Shown here: piece by piece, positions 45,550 to 54,765 of the stretch
Position numbering within the stretch: position 1 is the first letter of the stretch
How the letters are laid out: every line of letters starts with the position of its first letter
Notes under the pieces: model-generated
Databases searched by the model: none
What the model was told of the DNA's origin: nothing
The model's input: the letters and a program-made list of their open reading frames with translations, nothing else
NCBI RefSeq assembly: GCF_947488025.1
Contig: NZ_CANKYS010000001.1
Span: 620,001 to 684,000, forward strand
Length of the DNA stretch: 64,000 bases
Origin: an uncultured Nocardioides sp.
Lineage (GTDB): Bacteria; Actinomycetota; Actinomycetes; Propionibacteriales; Nocardioidaceae
Direction: 5' to 3'
Made by a program: the position numbers and the translations under genes

Positions 45550-46957
45550 CGGCGTCGCCGCTCCCGAGACGCCAGCCCCCCTCGGGCAGGTCGAGCGCCT
45601 CGGCCGGACCCCACGAGCCCTGCACGTAGGGCAGCGGCGCGGGCCGGTCGTCGAGCACCGGCTGGCACACCTCCCACAGCCGTCGCGTCTCGTCGGCGTG
45701 GGCGAACAACGTGTGGTCGCCGTGGAGCACGTCGAGGAGCAGGCGCTCGTAGGCCTCCAGCGGCTCGTCGTGCGGGAGCTCCTCGCCCAGGTCGAGGCGC
45801 ATGGTGGCCGGGGCCAGCTCCATCTCCGGGCCCGGCCGCTTGCCGAGGACGTCGACGTGGATCTGCGCCTCGTCGGCCAGCTCCAGCACCAGCTCGTCGC
45901 GAGCGCGTCCCACGCCGAAGACCGTCGAGTCGGGCGCGCGGAAGCGCAGCGTGACCGTGCGCCGGGTCCCCGCCATCGCCTTGCCGGTGCGCAGGAAGAA
46001 CGGCACGCCCTGCCAGCGGTCGTTGTCGACCCGGGCCTCGAGGGCGACGAAGGTCTCGACGTCGGAGTCCTCGTCCACGTCGTCCTCGTCGCGGTAGCCG
46101 TCGTACTGGCCGAGCACGACGCGGGCCGGGTCGATCGGGCGGACGTCGGCGAACACCGCGGCACGCGCGCGTCGTACGGCGTCGGCGGACCACTCCCCCG
46201 GGTCCTCGAGGGCGACCGCGCCGAGGATCTGGAACAGGTGCGTGGAGACCATGTCGCGCAGCGCGCCGGTGGACTCGTAGAACGAGCCGCGGCCCTCCAT
46301 CGCCAGCGTCTCGGGGACGTCGACCTGCACCGAGGCGATGCTGTGGCGGTTCCACGCCGGCTCGAAGAGGGCGTTGGCGAAGCGCAGGGCGAGCAGGTTC
46401 TGCACGGCCTCCTTGCCGAGGAAGTGGTCGATGCGGAAGACCTGCTCCTCCTCGAAGACCTCGTGCACGTCGCGGTCGAGCTCGTCGAAGGACGCGAGGT
46501 CGAGCCCGAACGGCTTCTCGATGACCAGGCGGGCCCGCTCGGCCAGCCCCTCCCGCCCGAGCATGCCGACCATCCCGGACATCGCGGTCGGCGGCACCGA
46601 CAGGTAGACGACGCGGCGTACGTCGTCGCCGAGCCCCTCCTCGACCTCCCGCACCCGGGCGGCGAGGTCCGCACCGTCGTCGGCGTCGGAGGTCTGGAAC
46701 GACAGCCGCTCGAGCAGGTCGCGCGCGACGTCGTCGTCGAGGTCGTCGACCGAGTCGCGCAGGCCCGCGCGCACCTCGTCGCGGAACTCGTCGTCCGAGC
46801 CCGGCGAGTGCCGGCCGCTGCCGATGACGGCGTAGTCCTGCGGCAGCCGTCCGGCCGCCGCGAGCCGGTAGAGGCCGGGGAACAGCTTGCGGGCCGCGAG
46901 GTCGCCGCGGGCGCCGAAGAGGAGGAAGACGCAGGGCGGGAGGTCTGCGGAGCTCAT
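45539..46957 (-). CDS. zwf: glucose-6-phosphate 1-dehydrogenase
   Basis: Zwf (472 aa) catalyses the first step of the oxidative pentose phosphate route. It has the Rossmann [30 protein letters not shown], the active-site [19 protein letters not shown] (landmark RIDHFLGKE with catalytic His), and [17 protein letters not shown]. The ATG at 46957 gives the usual N-terminus. The coupling with a GH15 glycosidase downstream suggests glucose released there feeds this pathway; inference. Confidence 0.95.
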
Positions 46958-47019
46958 GCCGACCACGCTAGTGACCACCCGAAGAGAGGGGCCGCCTCGC
47001 GCCCGCCCGGGCCGCGGCC

Positions 47020-48267
47020 TCAGCTGTTGCTGTAGACCGCCGGTCCCCCGTCGTCCCCGGCTGCGCCCTCCGGAGCGGCGGGGCCGCGTCCCGCCCACGT
47101 CCAGGCGTACGCCGGGTCCTCCACCGCGAGGCCGCCTTCACCGAGCTCGAGCGGGGCGAACGTGTCGACCATGACGGCCGACTCGTCGAAGTACTGCACG
47201 CCGAGGCTCGCCTCGATCGCGCTGGGCTGCGGGCCGTGCGCGTGACCACCGGGGTGCAGGCTGATCGAGCCGATGCCGATGCCCGATCCCTTGCGTGCCT
47301 CGTAGTCGCCGCCGACGTAGAACATGACCTCGTCGGAGTCGACGTTGGAGTGGTAGTAGGGCACCGGGATGGCGAGCTCGTGGTAGTCGACCTTGCGGGG
47401 CAGGAAGTTGCAGATCACGAAGTTCCAGCCCTCGAAGACCTGGTGGACCGGCGGCGGCTGGTGCACCTTGCCGGTGATCGGCATGTAGTCCTCGATGTTG
47501 AACGTGTACGGGTAGAGGCAGCCGTCCCAGCCGACCACGTCGAAGGGGTGGGTGGCGTACGTCATCCGGGTGCCGACGATCCCCGCGCTCGTGCGGTGCT
47601 TGACCAGCACCTCGACGTCGGCGCCGTCAGCCTGGAACGTCTCGGCGGGGCCGTGGAGGTCGCGCTCGCAGTAGGGGGCGTGCTCGAGGAGCTGGCCGAA
47701 GCGGGAGAGGTAGCGCTTGGGCGGGTGGATGTGGCTGTTGGCCTCGACGGCGTAGAGCCGCGACGGCTCGGCCGGGACCCAGCGGTGGTCGGTCGCGCGC
47801 GGGACGACGACGTAGTCGCCGGCGCGGTAGGGCACGACCCCGAAGACGGTCTCGACGGTGCCGCTGCCGGCCTCGACGAAGACGCACTCGTCGCCGATGG
47901 CGTTGCGGTAGAGCGGCGAGGGGTCCGTGCCGGTGACGACGTACGCGATCCGGACGTCGTTGTTGCCCAGCACCAGCCGGCGGCCCTCGACCGGGCAGGC
48001 GCCTGCCCCGGAACCGGGGTAGTGCAGGTCGTGCAGCTTGAGGTGGCGCGGCTTGAGCGGGTGGTTGGGCGCGCGCGTCTGGTCGGGCTGCTCCCAGACC
48101 TGGCTGTCCACGATCGCGCTCGGCACGCCCCGGCGGTAGAGGAGCGAGGAGTCGGACGAGAACCCCTCCTCGCCCATCAGCTCCTCGCGGAAGAGGTGGC
48201 CGTCGTCGTCGCGCAGCTGGGTGTGGCGCTGGCGGGGCAGCCGGCCGAGTGCTCGGTAGTGGGCCAT
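47020..48267 (-). CDS. hmgA: homogentisate 1,2-dioxygenase
   Basis: HmgA (415 aa) is a non-haem iron dioxygenase that opens homogentisate to maleylacetoacetate in tyrosine and phenylalanine breakdown. Conserved parts are [32 protein letters not shown] (landmark [12 protein letters not shown]), and the iron ligands in [14 protein letters not shown] and [13 protein letters not shown]. The ATG at 48267 was preferred over a TTG at 48279. It is divergent from the 48332 gene and fahA with a palindrome between. Confidence 0.94.
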   Translation of the reverse strand: MAHYRALGRLPRQRHTQLRDDDGHLFREELMGEEGFSSDSSLLYRRGVPSAIVDSQVWEQPDQTRAPNHPLKPRHLKLHDLHYPGSGAGACPVEGRRLVLGNNDVRIAYVVTGTDPSPLYRNAIGDECVFVEAGSGTVETVFGVVPYRAGDYVVVPRATDHRWVPAEPSRLYAVEANSHIHPPKRYLSRFGQLLEHAPYCERDLHGPAETFQADGADVEVLVKHRTSAGIVGTRMTYATHPFDVVGWDGCLYPYTFNIEDYMPITGKVHQPPPVHQVFEGWNFVICNFLPRKVDYHELAIPVPYYHSNVDSDEVMFYVGGDYEARKGSGIGIGSISLHPGGHAHGPQPSAIEASLGVQYFDESAVMVDTFAPLELGEGGLAVEDPAYAWTWAGRGPAAPEGAAGDDGGPAVYSNS

Positions 48268-48291
48268 GGGTGCGTCCAATCATCCGACTAT

Positions 48292-48307
48292 CGGACGCGA
48301 GCGTCCG
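48292..48307. promoter_or_regulatory. palindrome in the hmgA/fahA divergent promoter region
   Basis: CGGACGC-GA-GCGTCCG is a perfect 7-2-7 inverted repeat midway between the divergent starts (48267 and 48332). Its position suggests an operator for homogentisate genes; no regulator gene is present in the vicinity. Confidence 0.45.
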
Positions 48308-48331
48308 CTATCTGGTGGCTAGAGTAGCCCC

Positions 48332-49210
48332 GTGACCCCGTCCCCCGCATCTGTCGAACCTCCCGGAGCAGCGGGCTGGCCCGAGGAGTGGCGCGGCCTC
48401 GTCGACGACGCCGCGATCTTCCCGCCGGGCGACGTCCCCCTCCACGACGCCACCGCCGCGCACACCGAGCGCCGCCGTGAGTGGTGGGGCGACCTGGTCG
48501 GCAGCTTCGTCCTGCGCGACACCGACTTCCCGCTCGTACGCGGGTTCGGCGCACCGCTGTCGGTGGTCGTCACCGGCGGAGCGGGCCAGCTCGCCGGTCC
48601 CCTCGGGGCGGCGACCCGGCTCGGTCTGCACGTGGCGGCCGTCGAGATCGCGGTCCGCGACGTCGACGACCCGGTGGGCAACGTCCGCCGGATCGACGCC
48701 GCCCTGCGGGCGGCCGAGGTCGACGTGCCGCTGTACGTCGAGCTCCCCGGCCCCGCGACCGCCCGCTGGCTCGCGGCCGCCGACGAGGTCGCCGCCTGCG
48801 GGCACCGGCTCAAGCTGCGCCTCGGCAACGTCGACCACGACCTGGTCCCCGACTCCGCGACCGTCGCCGGCTGGATCGATGCCGCGCTCGACCGCGAGAC
48901 CCGCTTCAAGGCGACCGCCGGGCTGCACCGCGCGGTCCGCCACGACCCCGAGGGCGGCGGCGCGCACGGCTTCGTCAACGTCCTGGTCGCCACGAGGACC
49001 CTCTGGGACGGCGGCAGCGTCGTCGACGCCGAGGCCGTGCTCGAGCAGCGTGACGGTGCCGCGCTCGCGGCCGCCCTCGCCGACGGCGGGGTCGCCGCGA
49101 CGCGGCGCTGGTTCACCTCGTTCGGCTCGTGCTCGGTCACCGAGCCGCGCGACGACCTGCTCGCCCTCGGACTCGTTCCCGTATCCACCGACCTGGAGGA
49201 CAACGCATGA
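48332..49210 (+). CDS. conserved protein of unknown function, tyrosine-degradation operon
   Basis: This 292-residue protein looks like an alpha/beta barrel with no signal or membrane segments. Landmarks are DDAAIFPPGDVPL, LKLRLGNVDHDL, RFKATAGLHRAVRH and GAHGFVNVLVATRTLW. The KLR-x-G ... FKATAGLH arrangement occurs in a family of uncharacterised actinobacterial proteins that I know only as hypothetical. Its stop overlaps the fahA start (ATGA), so it is translationally coupled to fumarylacetoacetase and divergent from hmgA. No maleylacetoacetate isomerase is visible nearby, which makes this protein a candidate, but there is no sequence evidence for that activity. Confidence 0.7.
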   Translation: MTPSPASVEPPGAAGWPEEWRGLVDDAAIFPPGDVPLHDATAAHTERRREWWGDLVGSFVLRDTDFPLVRGFGAPLSVVVTGGAGQLAGPLGAATRLGLHVAAVEIAVRDVDDPVGNVRRIDAALRAAEVDVPLYVELPGPATARWLAAADEVAACGHRLKLRLGNVDHDLVPDSATVAGWIDAALDRETRFKATAGLHRAVRHDPEGGGAHGFVNVLVATRTLWDGGSVVDAEAVLEQRDGAALAAALADGGVAATRRWFTSFGSCSVTEPRDDLLALGLVPVSTDLEDNA

Positions 49211-50436
49211 ACCGCACCAGCTGGGTCGAGGGAGCCGCCGGCTCCGGCTTCGACGTCGACCACCTGCCCTACGGCGTCTTCGCGCGCTCCGGCGAGCGTC
49301 CGCGGGTGGCGGTGCGCATCGGCGACCAGGTGCTCGACCTCAGCGTGGTCGCGGCCGCGGACATGGTCGACACCCACGCGCTGTTCGACCAGCCCACCCT
49401 CAACCCGTTCATGGCGGCCGGGCCGGCGGTCTGGGAGTCCACCCGGGCCTGGGTGACCGGGCTGCTGACCGACCAGACCGAGCGCGACCTCGTCGAGCCG
49501 GCCCTGGCCCCGGTCGACTCGGTGACGATGCTGCTGCCGTTCAGCGTGGGCGACTACGTCGACTTCTACGCCTCCGAGCACCACGCCTCCAACGTCGGGC
49601 GGATGTTCCGCCCCGACTCCGAGCCGCTGCTGCCCAACTGGAAGAACCTCCCCGTGGGCTACCACGGTCGCTCGGGCACGGTCGTGGTGTCGGGCACCGA
49701 CGTCGTACGCCCGTGCGGGCAGCGGGTTTCGACAGGCTCAACCGACGGCAGCGTGCCGACGCCGACCTACGGGCCCTCGCAGCGGCTCGACATCGAGGCG
49801 GAGCTCGGCTTCGTGGTCGGCGTGCCGTCGGCGCTCGGCGACCGGGTCCCGACCGCCGACTTCGCGCGCCACACGTTCGGCGTCGTGGGTCTCAACGACT
49901 GGTCCGCGCGCGACATCCAGGCCTGGGAGTACGTCCCGCTCGGTCCGTTCCTCGGCAAGTCGTTCGCCACGTCGATCAGCGCGTGGGTCACCCCGCTGGC
50001 CGCGCTCGACGCCGCCTGGACCGAGCTGCCCGGCCAGGACGACCCGGAGGTCCTCGACTACCTCCGCGTCGACGGGCCCGCCGGCCTCGACATCGAGGTG
50101 GAGGTGGTGCTCGACGGCGAGGTCGTCGCGCGCCCGCCCTACCGCACGATGTACTGGTCGCCTGCCCAGATGCTCGCCCACACCACGGTCAACGGCGCCA
50201 GCCTGCGCACCGGCGACCTGTGGGGGTCGGGCACCGTCTCGGGCCCCGAGCGTGACCAGCGCGGCTCGCTGCTCGAGCTGTCGTGGGGTGGCAAGGAGCC
50301 GTTCACCGTCGCGGGGCGCGAGCGCACCTTCCTCGAGGACGGTGACGAGGTGACGCTGCGCTACTCGGCGCCGGGCACCGGCGGCGGCCGGATCTCGCTC
50401 GGCGAGGTCACCGGGCGGATCCTGCCCGCCCGCTGA
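49207..50436 (+). CDS. fahA: fumarylacetoacetase
   Basis: Fah (409 aa) splits fumarylacetoacetate to fumarate and acetoacetate. It has LPFSVGDYVDFYASEHHASNVG (landmark DYVDFYASEHHA with metal and catalytic His), PVGYHGRSGT, LDIEAELGFVVG, GLNDWSARDIQAWEY, LGPFLGKSFATSISAWVTP (landmark FLGKSFATSIS) and the C-terminal GSGTVSGPERD. Between RPCGQR and YGPSQRLD the protein carries an unusual VSTGSTDGSVPTP loop; its DNA (49725-49743) is a copy of the dispersed repeat. The frame is kept and all catalytic residues are intact. Confidence 0.95.
   Translation: MNRTSWVEGAAGSGFDVDHLPYGVFARSGERPRVAVRIGDQVLDLSVVAAADMVDTHALFDQPTLNPFMAAGPAVWESTRAWVTGLLTDQTERDLVEPALAPVDSVTMLLPFSVGDYVDFYASEHHASNVGRMFRPDSEPLLPNWKNLPVGYHGRSGTVVVSGTDVVRPCGQRVSTGSTDGSVPTPTYGPSQRLDIEAELGFVVGVPSALGDRVPTADFARHTFGVVGLNDWSARDIQAWEYVPLGPFLGKSFATSISAWVTPLAALDAAWTELPGQDDPEVLDYLRVDGPAGLDIEVEVVLDGEVVARPPYRTMYWSPAQMLAHTTVNGASLRTGDLWGSGTVSGPERDQRGSLLELSWGGKEPFTVAGRERTFLEDGDEVTLRYSAPGTGGGRISLGEVTGRILPAR
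49725..49743. repeat. dispersed repeat core inside fahA
   Basis: The 19-bp core GGTTTCGACAGGCTCAACC matches the ends of intergenic copies A and B, but here lies inside a coding region, adding a few residues to a surface loop of fumarylacetoacetase without a frameshift. Confidence 0.6.
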
Positions 50437-50487
50437 CGTCCAGACCGCGCTCGCCGACCGTTCACCTGCCTGGGCCAGCCTGCGCCC

Positions 50488-51669
50488 ATGCGCATCGCCC
50501 AGCTGGCCAACTTCGTCGGACCTGCGTCGGGAGGCATGCGCACCGCCCTGCGCGCCCTGGGCAGGGGGTACGTCGCAGCCGGCAACGCCCGCCTGCTCGT
50601 CGTACCCGGCCCGGAGGACGCCCGGACCACGACCCCGCTGGGCGACGTGGTGCAGCTCCGGGCGCCGCGGGTCGGTGGCGGCTACCGCCTGATCGTCGAG
50701 CCGTGGCGCGTCATCGAGGTCCTCGAGCAGTGGCGGCCCACGTCGGTCGAGCTCAGCGACAAGCTGACGCTGCTGCCGGTCGCCCGGTGGGCCGGGCGCA
50801 ACGGGGTCGGCTCGGTCCTGCTGTCGCACGAGCGCCTCGACGACATGCTCGCGCTGCGCACCGGCCTCGACACGACGTCCAAGGTCTCCGTGGGGCTGCT
50901 CAACCGGCTGCTGGTGCGCAGCGTGGACACGGTGGTCGTCACCTCCGACTACGCCCGGCGCGAGTTCCAGCAGGTCGCCGACGCCGCGGACTGCCCGGTC
51001 GTCCGTGTGCCGCTCGGCGTCGACCTCGAGACGTTCCGGCCCCGGCCGTACGCCGCGGGAGACGTGCTGCGCCTCGTGCACGCCGGCCGTCTCTCCCGCG
51101 AGAAGAGCCCCCACCTCGCCGTCGCGACCGCGGTCGCGCTGCACCGCCGCGGCGTACCCGTGCGCCTGGACGTCTACGGCGTCGGACCGCACCTCGACGA
51201 GCTCGTCGAGGTCGCGGAGGACGCACGCGTCCGCTTCCACGGCTACGTCGACTCCCCCGACCGGCTGAGCCGGGCCCTGGCGCGCGCCGACGTCGCCCTG
51301 AGCGTGTGCCCGGGCGAGACGTTCGGGCTCGCCGTGCTGGAGGCACTCGCCTCCGGCACCCCCGTGGTCACCGCCGACCGCGGCGGTGCGCGCGAGCTCG
51401 TGGACGAGTCGTCCGGCGCCTGGGCGGCACCGGAACCGGAGCCGCTGGCCGACGCCGTCCTCGAGGTGACGGCCCGCCCGGTGGCCGGGCGCCGCGCGGC
51501 CGCACGGGCGCGTGCGGAGGACTACCCGTGGTCGACGACCGTGGCGTCGATGCTCGCGGTCCACTCCTCGGCCGCGATGCCGGAGAGCCGCTCGCGCGCC
51601 CGGCGGGTCACCAGCAGCACCACGGCCACGGCGGCCACCACGAGGGAGCCGACCACGATCGCCAGGTAG
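50488..51669 (+). CDS. glycosyltransferase family 4 protein
   Basis: This GT-B glycosyltransferase of 393 aa has an N-terminal acceptor domain (QLANFVGPASGGMRTALRAL) and a C-terminal nucleotide-sugar domain with RLVHAGRLSREKSPHLAVATA (landmark HAGRLSREK) and the E-x7-E motif PGETFGLAVLEALASGTPVV. It resembles mannosyltransferases of lipoglycan synthesis (PimB/MgtA type); sugar and acceptor are not certain. Its last 148 bp overlap the convergent MptB-type gene, and the terminal Ser/Thr/Arg tail looks like read-through beyond the domain. Confidence 0.85.
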   Translation: MRIAQLANFVGPASGGMRTALRALGRGYVAAGNARLLVVPGPEDARTTTPLGDVVQLRAPRVGGGYRLIVEPWRVIEVLEQWRPTSVELSDKLTLLPVARWAGRNGVGSVLLSHERLDDMLALRTGLDTTSKVSVGLLNRLLVRSVDTVVVTSDYARREFQQVADAADCPVVRVPLGVDLETFRPRPYAAGDVLRLVHAGRLSREKSPHLAVATAVALHRRGVPVRLDVYGVGPHLDELVEVAEDARVRFHGYVDSPDRLSRALARADVALSVCPGETFGLAVLEALASGTPVVTADRGGARELVDESSGAWAAPEPEPLADAVLEVTARPVAGRRAAARARAEDYPWSTTVASMLAVHSSAAMPESRSRARRVTSSTTATAATTREPTTIAR

Positions 51670-53009
51670 GCGCCGTGCAGGGAGGAGTCCATCGGCGCCA
51701 CCAGGCCGCCGACGAGCGAGACGGCGACCAGCGCCACGGTGGCTCCCCGGCCGAGCCGCTGGACCGCCACGAACGGCACCATCCACAGCAGGTACCACAG
51801 GTGCACCACCGGACTCAGAGCGACGACGGCGAGCATGACCAGACCGAGCGCGCGGACCGCCGCTGCGGGGTCGGCGGTCGGGCGGGTGGCCAGCACGCGG
51901 GCGACGACCGCGACGACCGCGACCTGCGCCAGGGTGCGGACGAGGTCGAGGAACGTCGCGTCCGGCAGGCCGGAGCCCACGGCCCGGGCGAGGAGGTCGA
52001 GCCAGCCGCCGAGCAGCGTCGGCAGCGACAGCGGGGTGAGGACGCTGCCGGGCACGGACAGCGCCCCGACCCAGCCGACGCCCAGTCCCCAGACCACGCC
52101 CGGCAGGACGAGCGCCGTGACCGCGACGGCTGCGACGCGGACCGCGTGGCGCACCCGGAGCACGAGGGGCGCCGCGGCGGGCAGGGTCAGCAGCACGACT
52201 GCCACGCAGGCCAGGCCTCCCGGCAGCTTCACCCCGGCCGCAAGGCCGGCGACCAGGGCACCGGCGACCCACCCGTGGTCGCGGGCGAGGACGACGGCGG
52301 CCGCCATCAGCCCGACCGTGAGGAGGTCGTTGTGCAACCCGGCGACACCGTTGGCGAGCACCAGCGGCGAGGCGAGCACGAGGCCGGAGGCGAGGGCCGG
52401 GTCCGCCCCGCACCAGCGCGCCATCCTCGGCACCGCCCACGCCAGCAGCACCAGCCCGACGAGCGCCAGGCCGCGGTGGGCCACCACGAGCAGCCACGGG
52501 TCGCCGGTCAGGCCCGCGGCGAGGTCGCCGCCGATCAGCGGCACGGGACCGTACGGCGTGGGCGTGCCCATCCAGCGCGGGTCGACGCCCTCCACGATCG
52601 GGCCCGGCACCGCGCGCGGCCCGACCAGGCTCCACGGCCCGTGCCCGTAGGGCGAGATCCCCCGGTCCGCCATCGTGCCCTGGGCGGCGTACGACCATCC
52701 GTCGCGGGAGAAGAGCGGCGGAGCCAGGAGGAGCGGCAGCGACCAGGCGACTGTCGCGGCGCGCACCCTGGTCACCAGGGCCGGTCGGCTCACGACGTCG
52801 GCGCGGGACGCGAGGCGGCACAGGCGGAGCCAGGCCGAGGCCAGCAGACCGAGGCCCACCAGCACGACCACCAGACCCAGCATCCGCCCGGTGGCCGAGC
52901 CCCGTACGGGCTGCAGCAGGTCCACCACCGCGTAGCCGCTGGGGATGGTCGCGACCACCAACCCGCCGAGCAGCACCAGCAGGCTGCCGACCACCCCGCG
53001 CGCCACCAC
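51522..53009 (-). CDS. polyprenol-phosphate-mannose alpha-1,6-mannosyltransferase, MptA/MptB-like
   Basis: This GT-C membrane glycosyltransferase of 495 aa has about 12 helices. The first periplasmic loop has FSRDGWSYAAQGTMADRGISPY (landmark SRDGWSYAAQG), as in MptB, where the acidic residue is catalytic, followed by GPWSLVGPR and TPTPYGPVPL. Later SPVVHLWYLLWMVPF is also typical. Such enzymes build the mannan core of lipoglycans. It starts with GTG at 53009 and ends inside the convergent GT4 gene; the last ~22 residues appear to be a non-conserved tail. Confidence 0.85.
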   Translation of the reverse strand: MVARGVVGSLLVLLGGLVVATIPSGYAVVDLLQPVRGSATGRMLGLVVVLVGLGLLASAWLRLCRLASRADVVSRPALVTRVRAATVAWSLPLLLAPPLFSRDGWSYAAQGTMADRGISPYGHGPWSLVGPRAVPGPIVEGVDPRWMGTPTPYGPVPLIGGDLAAGLTGDPWLLVVAHRGLALVGLVLLAWAVPRMARWCGADPALASGLVLASPLVLANGVAGLHNDLLTVGLMAAAVVLARDHGWVAGALVAGLAAGVKLPGGLACVAVVLLTLPAAAPLVLRVRHAVRVAAVAVTALVLPGVVWGLGVGWVGALSVPGSVLTPLSLPTLLGGWLDLLARAVGSGLPDATFLDLVRTLAQVAVVAVVARVLATRPTADPAAAVRALGLVMLAVVALSPVVHLWYLLWMVPFVAVQRLGRGATVALVAVSLVGGLVAPMDSSLHGAYLAIVVGSLVVAAVAVVLLVTRRARERLSGIAAEEWTASIDATVVDHG

Positions 53010-53121
53010 GAGCGGGACGCTATTCGCGGACGCCGACCGCGACCCGACGGCCGGGTGAACGGCCGGCCAACCCCGGTGACGACGCGTCGCTGTCCTTGTC
53101 GCTGGTCCTAGGCTGCTCCCC

Positions 53122-54030
53122 GTGAAGCAGCTCGGCCAGTACGCCGCCCCGCGGCACGTCGTCGCCCACCTCAGCGACCCGCACCTGATCGGCGGCGGCG
53201 GTCTCCACTACGGCGTCGTCGACAACGACGCCAACCTGCGCCGCACGCTCGACCGGCTGGCGGCCGTGTCCCCGGCCCCGCAGGCGATCGTCTTCACCGG
53301 TGACCTCGCCGACCGGGCCGAGCCCGACGCGTACGACACCCTCCGCTCGATCGTCGAGCCCTTCGCCGCAGGGATCGGCGCGACGGCGGTCTGGACGATG
53401 GGCAACCACGACGAGCGAGCGCCGTTCGCGAAGGCACTCTTCGACTCCGACGACGCCGGATGCCAGGACCGCGTCCACGAGGTCGACGGGCTGCGGATCG
53501 TCGCGCTCGACACCAGCGTGCCGGGCTACCACCACGGCGAGCTGCTCCCCGAGCAGCTGGCGTGGCTCGCCGACGTGCTGGCCGCCCCTGCCGAGCACGG
53601 CACGCTGCTGGCGATGCACCACCCGCCGCTCCCGCTGCCGATGATCCGCGCCGCCGAGCTGATCGAGCTGCACGACCAGCAGGCGCTCGCCGACGTCATC
53701 GCCGGGACCGACGTGCGCGGCATCCTGGCCGGCCACCTCCACCTGCCGACGTGGTCCACCTTCGCCGGCGTACCCGTCTCGGTGACCGCGGCCAGCTGCT
53801 ACACCATCGACCCGGCGCCGGTCGACCGCTTCGTCTCGGGGGTCGACGCGGGCCAGGGGTTCACGATGGTGCACGCCTACGACGACCGCCTCGTGCACAC
53901 CCAGGTGCTGCTCGAGCGCGGCACCGAGGTGAGCCACCTCGGCTCGGACATCGCCGCCGCCCTGGAGGACGTGCCGCTGGAGCAGGCGCGCGAGCTCGCC
54001 TCCAGCAAGACGTCCCCGTTCAACACCTGA
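53122..54030 (+). CDS. CpdA-like calcineurin-type phosphodiesterase
   Basis: This metallophosphoesterase of 302 aa has the five metal-site motifs: HLSDPHLIGG, FTGDLADRAE, MGNHDERAPF, MHHPPLPLP and GHLHLPTWSTF. It resembles CpdA, the cyclic 3',5'-AMP phosphodiesterase, and Rv0805. The GTG at 53122 is the chosen start. It lies 35 bp before a phosphatase gene on the same strand, probably one transcript. Confidence 0.88.
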   Translation: MKQLGQYAAPRHVVAHLSDPHLIGGGGLHYGVVDNDANLRRTLDRLAAVSPAPQAIVFTGDLADRAEPDAYDTLRSIVEPFAAGIGATAVWTMGNHDERAPFAKALFDSDDAGCQDRVHEVDGLRIVALDTSVPGYHHGELLPEQLAWLADVLAAPAEHGTLLAMHHPPLPLPMIRAAELIELHDQQALADVIAGTDVRGILAGHLHLPTWSTFAGVPVSVTAASCYTIDPAPVDRFVSGVDAGQGFTMVHAYDDRLVHTQVLLERGTEVSHLGSDIAAALEDVPLEQARELASSKTSPFNT

Positions 54031-54065
54031 CCCACCTCCCCCAGCCCAGCCCGAGGACCACTGCC

Positions 54066-54746
54066 TTGCGACTCCTGCTCATGCGTCACGGCCAGACCCA
54101 CGCCAACGTCTCCGGCGAGCTCGACACCGCCCACCCCGGCCTCGACCTGACCGACCTGGGCCGCGCGCAGGCAGCCGCGGCCGCGCAGGCGATCGCCGAC
54201 GAGCGCCTCGACGCGATCTACGTCTCGAGCCGGGTGCGCACCCACCAGACCGCCGCCCCCACCGCCGCGGACCGCGGCCTCGAGCCGGTCCAGCTCGACG
54301 GGTTGCAGGAGATCGACGCCGGCGACTTCGAGATGCGCAGCGACCACGATGCCGTCGCCGGCTACATCGGCGCCGTCGCCACGTGGCTCGAGGGGGACCT
54401 CGCCCACCGGATGCCCGGCGGTGAGACGGGTGAGGAGTTCCTCGCCCGCTACGACGCGGCGGTGCGCGCCATCGTCGAGGCCGGCCACGACGCCGCCCTC
54501 GTCGTCAGCCACGGCGCCGCGCTCCGCACCTGGGTCTCGACCCGGATGGTCCCCCATCCCGACGCCCCGCCTGCGACCCAGCCGCTCCACAACACCGCGC
54601 TCATCGTGCTCGAGGGCGACCACGACTCCGGCTGGGAGATGGTGTCCTGGCAGGGCCACCCCGTCGGTGGTGACTTCCTCGACGACCCGACCGCCGAGGA
54701 CCCCACCGGCGACCTCGACCCCGACGGCGACGGCGAGATCGGCTGA
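54066..54746 (+). CDS. histidine phosphatase family protein (phosphoglycerate mutase-like)
   Basis: This 226-residue protein has the phosphohistidine motif LLMRHGQTHAN (catalytic His near residue 8), the second-half acid in EIDAGDFEMRS, and the second catalytic His in ALVVSHGAALRTW. An acidic Asp/Gly-rich C-terminal tail follows. The TTG at 54066 follows GAGGA by 8 nt; the ATG three codons before RHG is too close to the catalytic site to be the start. Substrate unknown. Confidence 0.85.
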   Translation: MRLLLMRHGQTHANVSGELDTAHPGLDLTDLGRAQAAAAAQAIADERLDAIYVSSRVRTHQTAAPTAADRGLEPVQLDGLQEIDAGDFEMRSDHDAVAGYIGAVATWLEGDLAHRMPGGETGEEFLARYDAAVRAIVEAGHDAALVVSHGAALRTWVSTRMVPHPDAPPATQPLHNTALIVLEGDHDSGWEMVSWQGHPVGGDFLDDPTAEDPTGDLDPDGDGEIG

Positions 54747-54765
54747 CCCCTGCGCGCCGGGCGCG

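Noticed and set aside
50703-53111. 802-codon plus-strand open frame over the glycosyltransferase genes
   Set aside because: Composition (Gly, Arg, His, Gln) is typical of a shadow frame; both underlying genes are clear.
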